The position numbers and the translations under genes are program-made. Shown piece after piece: positions 54,672-64,000 of a DNA stretch of 64,000 nucleotides (its first letter is position 1; the number at the start of each line of letters is the position of its first letter). Under the pieces are notes generated by a model. That model was not told the origin of the DNA, searched no databases, and saw only the letters and a list, made by a program, of their open reading frames with translations. This DNA is from Zygnema cylindricum (Eukaryota; Streptophyta; Zygnematophyceae; Zygnematales; Zygnemataceae), in assembly GCA_037447655.1 (NCBI GenBank), contig JBBHKE010000487.1:62001-126000 (forward strand), written 5' to 3'.

Positions 54672-55643
54672 TGTTGAAAAAGGTATTTTCTATTTTCTGT
54701 TTTTTGTTAGTTTGTCAAAGAAGCTTTTTTTTTCTCACACTTGTGGTAGTCACTAAGGACTCAAAGAGAGATATGGATGCCTTTTGACAGACAGTCTAAA
54801 GGAGCAGGAGGTATAGGTTCTTGAAAAATTAAAGGGTCAAAAATAGGATTTGATCCTATAACCTTCAGGATGAAAACCGTACGGCGTAGACGTACGCCTT
54901 ATCGATTGGTCTCAATAAAAATTTAAATATATTGTGTGTGTTTCATAAATATTATAGTACCAATCTACATCATTTCGTGGATTATGTCACGAAACGACAT
55001 CGAATTTTAACAGACGTGATTAAATAAGTGACTTCCAATCCGACAGCTCATAGTAGAGTAGAAGCACCAAAGTGGTCATTTGGCGGTTTGTGATCCAAAG
55101 GCGACAAATGACACGTGGCAAGCCAGAAGTGGACAGCGGATATTTTGGGAGGTACGACCATGGCTCAATAACTAAAACACGCCAGCGGGACCACCATGCC
55201 GTACTATGGCCCTACAAAAAGCACCACGACAGCTATACTTTTTGTACTTTACAGTCGTGTGATTGGTTTAGTACAGTATTAGTAGGGGGTTTAAAGAGGC
55301 AATATGGACTTATACATTTTTTCTTTGAGGCACCACGGCAAAAGAGTGCAATAATAAGCACAAGGCGTGACATAGGAGCGAGCGCCGAGTGAGCAACACT
55401 AACTCTATTTACAGGCCATTTTTGACCGGCCATAACTTAATGCATAGGGGAAAAAATTCAATGATTTTTTTTGCGTTCAGCTTATGGGAGTCACGCCTTC
55501 ACAAGGGGGTGGTCAGAATATTTCAGTGCCAAGGTGAAGCTTATTCAGTGGGAAATTCAAATGGGCAGATATTATCCTAGAGGCTTTATTTAATTTGGAC
55601 ATTTTGTGGGCCAATGGAGGTCATAAAATTACAAGTTATGGGC
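54672..55643 (+). repeat. 5' LTR of the family A-like element in the rDNA fragment
   Basis: Starts TGTTGAAAAAGG immediately after the 18S fragment, ends TTACA next to a primer-binding site. It is more diverged than the other LTRs. The antisense tRNA-like block is at about 54840-54915. Confidence 0.7.
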
Positions 55644-55658
55644 CCACCCTTTAGGGTG
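55644..55658 (+). promoter_or_regulatory. Primer-binding site, 14 of 15 conserved
   Basis: AGTTATGGGCCCACC differs from the family A site only in its first base. It again includes the gag ATG. Confidence 0.75.
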
Positions 55659-56873
55659 CCCATTTTCAATGGAACTTGTTTCATATATTGGGAACTATAA
55701 TGAGGTGTACACTCTTTTTAAAACGAATATGGGGGATTGTGAGTGGTCGTGTGCGACGTTCAACTACAAATTTGGGAGTTCCACTTGGGTTTCGAGGAGC
55801 TCGATTCTTAGGAATATACGCAGAGGCAAAGGAGGTAGATGATGACGGCAAAAGCATTATGTTGGAAAAAATAAAGGAGAAGGGGAAAGAGAAACTCACA
55901 CCAATAGCTACTAGATCAGTAGTAGTAGGGGCTGTTTAGAAAACCAAGGCAAAATAAAACTGAAATCTCGGATTTCAACAACACAATGGCAACTCATTCT
56001 ATTCTTCGGCGTCTCACTCAAGAAATTTCTACTCCTCACCTAAATGTGGATAAGGCAGCAAAGTTGTGGGAAGCTCTAATAAATATTTACAAGAGTGCTA
56101 CAATTTAGTAGTAGAAGCTAGTAGATCAGAAGGTGCAAGCATATGTTTACAAAGGAGAAAAGATGCTTCACTTTTGTAATGACTTGTCTGGATTGTTTAT
56201 AAATTTGGTAAGTGCTTAGAAATAGGAGTCCGAGAAAGAAAAGTGAACAATTTGCTAACGAAACTGCCGGATGAGTATGAGAACATCGTTAACGCGGTTC
56301 AAGATTTGCCGGATAATTGATGGTCATTTTTGTAAGAAGCGGGGTCATAACATGGCGCATTGTACTAGATTGACGGAGTTGAGGATTAAAGAGAGGAAGA
56401 TCAATGGATCAGCCAGAGGAAAGAAGAAGACACTCGTGGCAACACAAGTAACGGGGGAGGATTTCGATGACGATGATGGCGACCTTCTCCACAACGAGGA
56501 GTTGGAGGAGAAAACTGAGCCAGAGATTCCACGGAAGTTAAAGTGTGGCTTTGATAGAGTGAAGGAAAAACATGAAGAAGGTTGGAGTATCAATTATGGT
56601 GCCTCTATGCATGTGTATAGAGAGAAGCATATGTTTACCAAAATGAAAAATATCCCTATGGTAGAGTTAGAGTATAGTGATGGGAAAATAGTGACCACTA
56701 ACTTAGTGGGATTTGGGGATCTGAAAGTCTTAGTTGAAGGTAAGCCATCCATCGTCACCTTCTTCGATGTCCTTTTTATCCCATATTTGAAAAAAAATCT
56801 TGTCGCTACGTCAGTTTTACATGCTAAGGGTTTTTAGACTAATATTAAGAAATGAGTCATTGTTGCTAACAAT
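55649..56873 (+). pseudogene. Family A-like gag and protease, broken
   Basis: Gag: GPPFRVPIFNGTCFIYWE, then many stops. A zinc-knuckle half (GHFCKKRGHNMAHC, near 56325-56365), then an intact ~190-codon run with the linker KKKTLVATQVTGED, the protease remnant (INYGASMHVY, near 56590, in which Asp of DSGAS is Asn and Ser is Tyr), VELEYSDGKIVTTNLVGFGD and DVLFIPYLKKNLVATSVL. The substitution of the catalytic Asp kills the protease. Confidence 0.8.
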
Positions 56874-57877
56874 TGTAATTTTGTGTCCTCCATTGGACCA
56901 CAAAATACAAGAAGCCTCTAGATAATGTTTAACTAACCCACTTCAAGCCACAACCATTATTGTCCAGGAAGGCAAAATGACAGTTTGACTACTCCCCTGT
57001 GGAAGTTGGACTCCCTTAAGTCCGCAGGAAAAAGAATCACTGAAAAAGCTAACGATGCAATAAGTTATGAGACGACAAAAATGCTAATTTATACAGAGCT
57101 CTCTTAGAGAGAGAGGTGACTATCTACCAAAATTTCCTAAGTCCTAAACCTCTCTCACAACCCCTATCTACTGAAGTACGAACCAATCATATAATTGTAA
57201 AGTACAGAAAAGGTACTACGGCCAATGTCCTTTCTTTACGGCCGGTGTACAACAAGGCTACTGAGTGGACGCGTGTCACTTTTCCACTCGTTCGTATATT
57301 CTCCGAAATTCTTGCAACTGAATGCCATCCTTCCACCCGACGCAAAGTCATGCCACGTCCATAAAAGCCAAAGTGACCATTTCGCCATCTCGGCCGTGAT
57401 GTATGTCGTCAAATTAAATCCGACATTAAATGTCGACAGTTGAAACAACTGTCCGATTCATTTGTTTCGTGTGAAATGACGTTCGCACTAAACCTTAACA
57501 AGTTCTATGTTCATTCATCCATATTTCAGTTAAATGGTTTCAGTAATATATAATAGTTTAAATACTTATCAAACGTTGTATCTCCTAGCGAACTTATACA
57601 ACAGATTGTTTAGAGCTAACAGCTACGCCGCGCTCTGCCGGTCGGGGGTTCGAGTCTTGCCGGACTCAACCTTTTGTTGAGAGTGACATAAGTCACTCTT
57701 TTGTCCTTCCTATGGAGCTGAGGCAGCCATGGCTCTATCGTTCTCTCTCTCTTTCATTGACTACAACAAGTATGGAGGCAAGAGAGAAGAGATGGAGGCA
57801 GGCTGCCTTCATTTTCTTTATCTGTTTGCGCTAATTATTTTAGAAATAGAAAATACCAAAAACTACTTATTTCAACA
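56874..57877 (-). repeat. 3' LTR of the nested element
   Basis: On the plus strand TGTAATTTTGTGTCC to TTTCAACA. The tRNA-like block with GGTTCGAGTC is near 57647. Confidence 0.8.
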
Positions 57878-58019
57878 CTCCCCTTATTTTCTAGTCTAAT
57901 TTTAACTTTTCTTTTAATCAACATTTTTCCCTACAATATTTTAAATTTGGAGAGGGCACAGGTTTGGTCATTATGTTAGCCACCATTTCTTCATCGGATT
58001 TATACACAAAATTTACTAT
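57878..58019 (-). pseudogene. RNase H tail and purine tract of the nested element
   Basis: CTCCCCTTATTTTCTAG and the following ~120 bases match 23876-24020, the end of family A pol, on the minus strand. Confidence 0.75.
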
Positions 58020-58209
58020 TGGGAAGAAATTGACACTTGTGGTAAAAAAAGTGACAGGAGAAACCCAGGATGAGTCTTTTGACAAGGATGGGGATCTTCT
58101 TCTTGACGAGAGTTTGGAGGAGAATGAGATCCCTTAGAGTAAAAATTGTGCCCTTGGAGCAATTCGGGAAGCTCCACAGGAAGGATGCATCATCGACTCA
58201 GGTGCATCC
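58020..58209 (+). pseudogene. Gag-protease fragment in inverted orientation inside the nested element
   Basis: Plus-strand frame: TLVVKKVTGETQDESFDKDG, LLLDESLEENEIP*, CALGAIREAPQEG and IIDSGAS. It matches 27250-27440 of the minus element but in opposite orientation relative to the two LTRs here. It abuts the LTR end without a primer-binding site. Confidence 0.75.
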
Positions 58210-59215
58210 TGCAATACTGTGTCCTCCATTGGTCCACGGAATATAGGAAGTCTCTATATAGTATTTAACTAACCCACTTCAAGCCACATCTACTACAGTC
58301 TAGGAAGGCAAAATGATAGTTTGACTGATTCCCTGAGTAGCTTAGACTCCCCTAAGTCTGTAGCAAAAAGAATCAGTGAAAACGGCCAACCACCCGATAA
58401 GGTATGAGCCAGCAAAAAAGCCAATTTATACAATGCTCTCTTAGAGAGAGAGATGACTACCTACCAAAATTTCCCAAGTCCAAAACCTCTCTTATAACCC
58501 CTATCTACTGAAGTAAGAACCAATCATATAATTGTAAAGTACAAAAAAGGTACTACGGCTGATGTCCTTTCTGTACGGCCAGTGTAGAACAAGGCTACTG
58601 AGTGGACGCGTGTCACTTTTCCACTCGTTCGTATATTCTCCAAAATTCCCTCGACCGAATGTCATCTTTCCACGCGGTGCCAGGTCATGCCACGTCCATA
58701 AAAGCCAAAGTGACCATTCCGCGATCTCGTCCATGATATGCGCCGTCGGATTTAATCCGACATTAATTGTCGACCGTTGAAACAAATGTCTGATTCATTT
58801 GTTTCTTGCGAAATGACATTCGCACTAAACCTTAAAATGTTCTATGTTCGTTCCTCCATATTTCAGTTTAATGGTTTTAGTATTATACAATAGTTTAAAT
58901 ACTTATCAAACCCTATATCTCCTAACGGACTTTTACGACGGACTGGTTAGAACTAACGCCTACGCCGCGCTTTGCTGGTCGAGGGTTCGAGTCTTGCCGC
59001 ACTCAACCTTTTGTTAAGAGTGATTTAAGTAACTCTTTAGTCATTCCTATGGAGGTGAGGCAGCCATGGCTCCATGGCTCTCTCTCTCCTTCAGTGACTA
59101 GAACAAATATGGGGGCAAGAGAGAAGAGATGGAGGCAGGCTGCCTTCATTTTCTTTATCTGTTTCCGCTAAATATTTTAGACCTAGAAAATACCAATAAA
59201 CTACTTATTTCAACA
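58210..59215 (-). repeat. 5' LTR of the nested element
   Basis: On the plus strand TGCAATACTGTGTCC to TTTCAACA. The tRNA-like block is at about 58935-59010. The two LTRs of this element are very similar to each other. Confidence 0.8.
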
Positions 59216-59625
59216 GCAATGAGGATGAAGTATATTTCACAACTAAAAAGGGTAGCGAAGGAATGTTTATAATATATTTGAGAAATGGAAAGACACGGAT
59301 TTACTATGGCAGTGAAAGTGAATTGATGAGCATGTGAATATAGATAGATTGAAAGAAATTAAGAAAATAGGAGTGGTTGAGGGAATTCATTTTGGAGATA
59401 ATGAGACCTTTGATGATTGTAGTGGATGTGCTCAGGTAAGTTCCAAAGATTACCTTTCCCAAAAACCGCAACGTACAAGGGGGAAAAAGTTGTAGATGTA
59501 GTTTATAGTGGTATATGGGTACCAGCCAAAGTGTAGTCGGTTGGAGGGAAAAGATTTATTCTTACTATTACTGATGATTGGTCAAGATATTCTAAGTCTG
59601 TTTTTTTTAAATAAATTTGAGGCAG
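59216..59625 (+). pseudogene. Copia pre-integrase and integrase start of the host element
   Basis: EDEVYFTTKKGSEGMF continues the frame interrupted at 56873. The zinc region DDCSGCAQ is recognisable at about 59411-59435 and ADWSR-like DDWSRYSK near 59570, with frameshifts between. It stops where an inverted copia RT begins. Confidence 0.75.
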
Positions 59626-59957
59626 TGGCACTCTAAATTTGTATGCAAGAAAGCCATCTTAACATTTATTTGATGAAATTCCATATTTTCAATGGCCGCT
59701 AGAGAGAATAAAGCTATAACAGTTGGAAACGTGAAAACCAAAGAGAAGGTCTATTCATAGTCAATTCCCTCCTTCTCACTATAGCCTTTTACAACAAGCC
59801 TAGCCTAATATCTTTCAATCGAATTATCAAGATTTAACTTAACTTTGAAGACCCGCTTACAGTCGATTGCCTTTCGGTGCGGCGGAAGTTCCACAAGCTC
59901 CCAAGTGTGAGCCTCCATTATCGATCGCATTTCATCGTTCGCCACGGATATCCATAG
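59626..59957 (-). pseudogene. Family B reverse transcriptase start, broken
   Basis: VANDEMRSIMEAHTWELVEL, KRVFKVKLNLDNSIERY*, ARLVVKGYSEKEGIDYE*TF and EFHQINVKMAFLH. The catalytic Asp of the HQMDVKTAFL block is Asn here, and two stops interrupt it. It continues the linker on the other side of the solo LTR with a one-base frame slip in a run of eight A. Confidence 0.8.
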
Positions 59958-60958
59958 TGTTGAAATTAAAGGTTTACTTAGGTATTTTCTAGTTTACTTA
60001 ATTTATTTAAAACAGTAGCGGGAAAAAGCAAAGGCAACCCTACTTCTAACTTCTCTCTCTAGCACCCATACTTGTCGTAGTCACTAAAGGCTGGAGAGGA
60101 AGCTAGAGCCATGGCTGCCTATGCTTTGCCTACAGGCAAAAGACAGCCTTTTGGTAAAATTACCAAAAAGGTTGACGGACCCAGGATTTGATCCTGGTAC
60201 CTACCATCCGTCCAAGAAGCCTAGTGTTGTTTCCATATAGCCAAACACCTCTGTCGAAGTATAAAAAGTACCTTAGCTACTTAAAGATGTGGAAATAGAG
60301 AAGGTCAATAAACTAGCAATCGGACAACAATCACATAGATATAGTTTGATAGAATTACATAAAAAAGTGCTAGTTGTATTTTAACGTCTATAATTAAGGC
60401 CGATATCAATTGGACAGCGGAGGAATAAACCAAGATCACGCAATGGACGATATGGCGGTTTGCGGTCACGGCCACAACGGGTAACACGTGGCAGCATGAC
60501 ATTGGATAGCGGCATCTCCAAGACATACCATGGCGAACCCGGATATGGCAGGCGTCGTCTTCTTAGCCATGTCGTTCAATGGCAGTACAGAAATTACTCC
60601 GGGCCAAGTACCTTTTTGTACTGTACACTGAATTGATTGGCTCCATACTTTAGTAGTAGAGGGATTAGAGAGGGTTTTAGGACTTAGGAGACTTAGAGGT
60701 AGCCGCCTCTCTCTCTTAGAGAGCTCCTGTATAAAAGGTCATCTTTGACCAAGGATAATTAACTGCTTATGGGAGCAAATTCAATGATTTTTTTGTAATA
60801 GACTTAAGGGAGTTTGTTCTTCCAAGGGGTGAAGTCTGAACAATCTATATTCTGTTATTGTGTCAGTAATACTCATACAAATTGAAGGGATTGAGGTTAT
60901 CCTAGGGGATTTTTGTAAGTTGTCTACTCTGGGTACGAATGGAGGTCTTAGAGTTGCA
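59958..60958 (+). repeat. Solo family A LTR with CATAG target duplication
   Basis: Starts TGTTGAAATTAAAGG, ends GTTGCA, and is flanked on both sides by CATAG (59953-59957 and 60959-60963). No internal sequence remains, the usual result of LTR-LTR recombination. It keeps a TATAAAA (60730-60736) and the antisense tRNA-like block (about 60165-60240). Confidence 0.9.
60730..60736 (+). promoter_or_regulatory. TATA box of the solo LTR
   Basis: TATAAAA in CTCCTGTATAAAAGGTC, as in the LTR at 13902. If active it would transcribe into the antisense of family B sequence. Confidence 0.55.
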
Positions 60959-60963
60959 CATAG

Positions 60964-61273
60964 GTTTTTTTTCTGGAGTTGAAAAAGCCTAATATATGGT
61001 GGCCGGTTCCATCGTGCTGGCAAAACATAGAGCATGCTCCACCGGTTCACCTCGCAGCGTGCTACTTTGCCTTCTTCCCCCCGGATTATCCGAGGGTGGA
61101 ACTGTTGGATCTGTATGTGGCCGTCAAGGAGGAGGAGGAGGAGGAGGTCTTGCATCCTCGACAAGTGGAGTAGCCGGAGTGTCCGGAGTAGGACTAGGAG
61201 ATGTACCGCCACCGGCAAATGAGGAAGTGGTGGTGGAGGATGAAAAAGGAACACTTTAAAAAATTACATATTC
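60964..61273 (-). pseudogene. Family B linker between integrase and RT
   Basis: In one minus frame: SSSTTTSSFAGGGTSPSPTP, then VEDARPPPPPPP, a stop, and EPVEHALCFASTMEPATIY, which is the usual lead into copia RT. The overlapping frame 60781-61254 is Leu-rich and accidental. Confidence 0.65.
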
Positions 61274-62340
61274 TTAGATTTTGGCATTTTTCTCCAAATC
61301 TGTCATGCCAAACACATCAACCAATTGACTCTCTTCCTTGACTTGAATATTCCTATAAACTTGATGAGTTTTTCTAACCGTATTGTATTCTTTATATCCT
61401 AAGGACTCATCATCATATCCCATAAAAATACTGGGAGCCAATTTCGGACTAAGCTTAGAAATAGGAAGATTATCCAAAATAAAACATTTGCTCCCAAAAT
61501 CTCAAAAGTGACTAACATTAGGCTTTCTTGTGGTCCACACTTCATATGTTGTTTTCCCTTTTACTGCTGTAGTTTCTATTCTATTCCTAATATATGAAGC
61601 ATAAGCGAAAGCCTCACCCCAAAATTTAAAATCTTCCCTTTATCTAACAACATAGATTTTGCACTTTCCGTTAGATTCACGTTAAGTCTTTCCGATACTC
61701 CGTTTTTCTCCGGAGTATAGGCAACTGTAAATTTTCGAGAAATGACGTTTTCTTTTAAATAGTCCGAAAATGCATGAGAAATATATTCACCTCCGTTGTC
61801 GGACCGAAAAGAGAGAATCACCTTCCCGTGAAGCTTTTCCGCCCACACCTGAAAGTGCTTGAAGTAAGTAAACACTTCGCTCTTATTCTTCATAAAGTAA
61901 ACCTTGCTTGAAGTGAGTAAACACTTCACTCTTCTCCTTCATAAAGTAAACCTTGTTGTATCAAGACAAATCAGCGGTAAAAGTGACCAAAAACCGGCTG
62001 CCACTGAGTGAAGGAACTTTTGACGGTCCCCACACATCTGAATGAATAATTTGCAGCAAATCCGTAGCCCGGTTATCCGCGGCTAGTGGTAGGAATAACT
62101 TATGAAGCTTTCCCAAAGCGCACCCATCATATACATGAGAGTCACTTTGGCCTAAATTAATACAATCTATCATATTTTGTTTTACCATTTTATCTAGTCT
62201 CTCATGATGAACATGACCGAGCCCCTTATGCCACAAAGCATTTTCCAATAGGACATTGGAGTATGCAAAGTCAATTTCATGAGCCAAGTCCATCCGGTAC
62301 AACAAGTTTAGCCCTCTAGTTCGTACCAAGGCAACTCTAC
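61274..62340 (-). pseudogene. Family B integrase, broken
   Basis: GAG_pre-integrase: LWHKGLGHVHHERLDKMVKQ and the CALGK knuckle. Core: IIHSDVWGPSKVPSLSGSRF (first Asp), LSFRSDNGGEYISHAFSDYL (second Asp) and KNGVSERLNVNLTESAKSML (Glu). C-terminal: FMGYDDESLGYKEYNT. A duplicated ~45-bp stretch around 61870-61950 (GTAAACACTTC repeated) and frameshifts near 61500 and 61930 break the frame. Confidence 0.85.
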
Positions 62341-62479
62341 TGCCTTTTTCCCATTCTTTTGCAGGATTTCAAATCCTTTCATTCAGCCACCGAAGTGGAA
62401 AACTAAATTTTCTTAAACTGTGGGGTATAGAGAACATGATGCAGGGTCTTTTTTACAACCTCTCCATTGATGTCACAAG

Positions 62480-62820
62480 CTAACTCACCTTTCCCTTTGC
62501 TGTAGCCTCCACACCGCTGTCATCCGCATAATAAATCCGGCAATTGGGAATTGGAGTGAGGGTTTTGAAGAAAGCCCCGTTCCCGCAAATGTGGGAAGAG
62601 CATCCAGAGTCTATATTCCACCAGTTCTCTTGAGGAACCTCCATGAGATCCTTTGCAAGGGCAAAGAACTCATCATCATCCGATTGCGAAAATCTGACCT
62701 CATCTTCTTTTTCCTCCGGCCGTTCGTCTTGTGTCGTCTCATCGGTTGCAAAGAACGACGCATTTTTAACCGTCAAATTTGATGTCAACACTTTTGATGG
62801 TGTTTCCTCCAGCCGCACCT
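62480..62820 (-). pseudogene. Family B protease region
   Basis: WWNIDSGCSSHICGNGAFF contains the catalytic DSG of the copia retropepsin. It is preceded by an acidic linker (DERPEEKEDEVRF). The frame stops at 62480 just after YADDSGVEATAKG. Confidence 0.85.
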
Positions 62821-63550
62821 TCCATCCCGCACGATAAATTCCACTTTTTCACGCTTTTATAAATGCCGGACACTGCCGGAAAACATGACCTTGACCAAAG
62901 CAATAAACACACATATCATATTGCCTATAATTCATATTAGGTGTAAAGTTCCTATTTCCAAAAAATCCAGCTTGCATAATGTCTGAGCATTGTAGGCTAC
63001 CGCTGACTGTCCACCATTTAATGCTATCTGAGTGGCCTCTTCCACTTAGATATAAGTTTGATCTACAACTATATTCTATTTACTCTTCTCTAACCTATTT
63101 CACTATTCCGCAGCTTTTTAAATTCATTAGGAAGCCCTCTCATTATAATCATAGCTTGATGATAAAGAGGAAAATTCCCCCTGGAACATGCATTTTCCGA
63201 AAATAGAAGTTTCAAGCCATTACAATTTGTGTTCATATCCCCCCCAGTATACTTATAATCCCAATTTTTTCCAGCAGTTATAACTTCATTCTGCTCACGA
63301 GCTAGGATATAAGATTCTCTCAAAGCCTTCCATATTTTACATGCCGTAGAGATATGGATATATGTCGTGTTCAAATCTTCTAACAAATATAATTTAAGAG
63401 CATGCAAAGCATCCTCATTTTTCTTATCAAAATCCAGATCCGTATCCGAAAGAACACTAGAAACCACATCATATAATTTCACTTGCTTAAGGTAAGACTT
63501 AGTTAAATCCGCCCAGTACAAATACTTTTGCCCGTTATACACCGAGATCC
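62821..63550 (-). pseudogene. Family B gag with zinc knuckle
   Basis: The N-part (about 63090-63542): YNGQKYLYWADLTKSYL, YLLEDLNTTYIHISTACKIW and IIMRGLPNEFKKLR (UBN2-like core). The knuckle CVYCFGQGHVFRQC (Cys-x2-Cys-x4-His-x4-Cys, near 62880-62925) lies in another frame. A stop follows it at about 62847. Confidence 0.85.
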
Positions 63551-63555
63551 GTGAG

Positions 63556-63570
63556 GGTGGGCCCGTGACC
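63556..63570 (-). promoter_or_regulatory. Primer-binding site of family B, same type as family A
   Basis: Minus-strand GGTCACGGGCCCACC matches the family A site at 13 of 15 bases and is followed by the same GPPSR-type gag start. The ATG is ACG here. Confidence 0.6.
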
Positions 63571-64000
63571 TATTGTCTTGAGGCAACCGGTGCCCCGGAG
63601 GAAGAAAAAGAAGCGTCAGTAGTTGCTTTAGTAATTAGAATGCAAAGAGGAAACTCTCACGAAAAGCTAGAAAAAGACCGACTTCACAATGAAGCCTCAA
63701 GAAAAACACACACACCCTAGGTCTGAAAATTTTCCACAATATACATTATACACCAAAGCACCCATATGGAGAATTTCACAAGGTTGTGCCCAAAGATCAG
63801 AATGATCTTATATTCAAAGACACCCAAAAGCTACTTTGCAATTTTGCATACAAGGAATTCCTAACTCCAAAAATATACTAAGTCCTACATATACAAGTGA
63901 ACGTACAGCTAATCTACATCGTACCACAATTCTTGTGATCAACTAGTAAACTAAACCTTAATCAAACAAAACCGCGTCGTCATCCGTACACAATATTTAA
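63571..64000 (-). repeat. Probable 5' LTR of family B, running out of the window
   Basis: It lies immediately outside the primer-binding site, where the 5' LTR must be. Its inner end reads CAATA rather than CA on the minus strand, so the boundary is uncertain. I see no coding signal. Confidence 0.45.

Larger units (their letters stand above)
56874..59215 (-). mobile_element. Nested family A copia, minus strand, internal region mostly deleted
   Basis: 3' LTR 56874-57877, internal remnant 57878-58209, 5' LTR 58210-59215. It is flanked by ACAAT and GCAAT, a 5-bp target duplication with one change. Removing it with one copy restores the host element's frame (VANN joined to EDEVYFTTKKG). Confidence 0.8.
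54672..59625 (+). mobile_element. Family A-like copia, 3' truncated, containing a nested minus-strand copy
   Basis: 5' LTR, primer-binding site, gag-protease (to 56873) and integrase N-part (59216-59620). The reading frame rejoins across the nested element at 56874-59215. The element ends where family B sequence begins near 59625. Confidence 0.75.
59626..63585 (-). mobile_element. Family B copia, minus strand, split by a solo LTR
   Basis: From right to left: primer-binding site (63556-63570), gag (about 63090-63550), zinc knuckle (near 62870), protease (near 62600), integrase (61274-62340), linker (60964-61270), solo LTR insertion (59958-60958), RT start (59626-59957). The rest of RT and RNase H is missing at the junction with the neighbouring plus-strand element. 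Confidence 0.8.

Overview
The window is eukaryotic, AT-rich and dominated by decayed LTR retrotransposons. It most likely comes from the green-plant (streptophyte) lineage, possibly a charophyte alga. Three observations support this. One host gene has plant-type leucine-rich repeats encoded by single 72-nt exons. The copia primer-binding site matches the anticodon arm of a plant-type initiator tRNA-Met. A Ty3/gypsy element carries a cytosine-5 methyltransferase domain, a capture described before in charophytes and dinoflagellates. The species assignment is inference.

Layout. 1-7465: a Ty3/gypsy element (+) whose coding region runs C5-DNA methyltransferase, reverse transcriptase, RNase H, integrase and a terminal PHD-like finger, followed by its LTR and an inverted second LTR that form a 2.5-kb palindrome. 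7466-8947: the 3' end of a copia element of 'family A' (my label). 8948-13570: a very old copia relic ('family C-like'). 13902-22196: a family A copia with three LTRs. 22759-22922 and 29414-29600: two halves of an F5/8-type-C lectin exon separated by a complete minus-strand family A copia (22923-29413). 29600-35995: LTR fragment, MITEs, a dead copia integrase interrupted by a MITE, and an AT-rich minisatellite. 35996-42873 (-): the only apparently intact host gene, nine predicted exons encoding a secreted protein with LRRs, an EGF-like module, an extensin-like proline-rich linker and a fucolectin/F5-8C domain. 43060-49190: a MITE-dense stretch with two families, one TA-target and one hAT-like. 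49330-52130 (-): a family C copia. 52615-59625: family A elements in sense and antisense nested in each other, with a decayed piece of 5' ETS/18S rDNA between two of them. 59625-64000 (-): copia 'family B', split by a solo family A LTR.

How the parts relate. Most of the window can be read as layers of insertion, dated relatively by target-site duplications and by reading frames that rejoin across insertions: solo LTR in family B (CATAG), element A6 in element A5 ([A/G]CAAT), TA-MITE in a copia integrase (TA) and hAT MITE (CTAATTTG). All retroelements seen carry stops or frameshifts, so none is autonomous as it stands. Family A has two unusual LTR-linked features: a primer-binding site that overlaps its gag start and pairs with the middle of initiator tRNA-Met, and an antisense tRNA-like segment with a B-box in every LTR.
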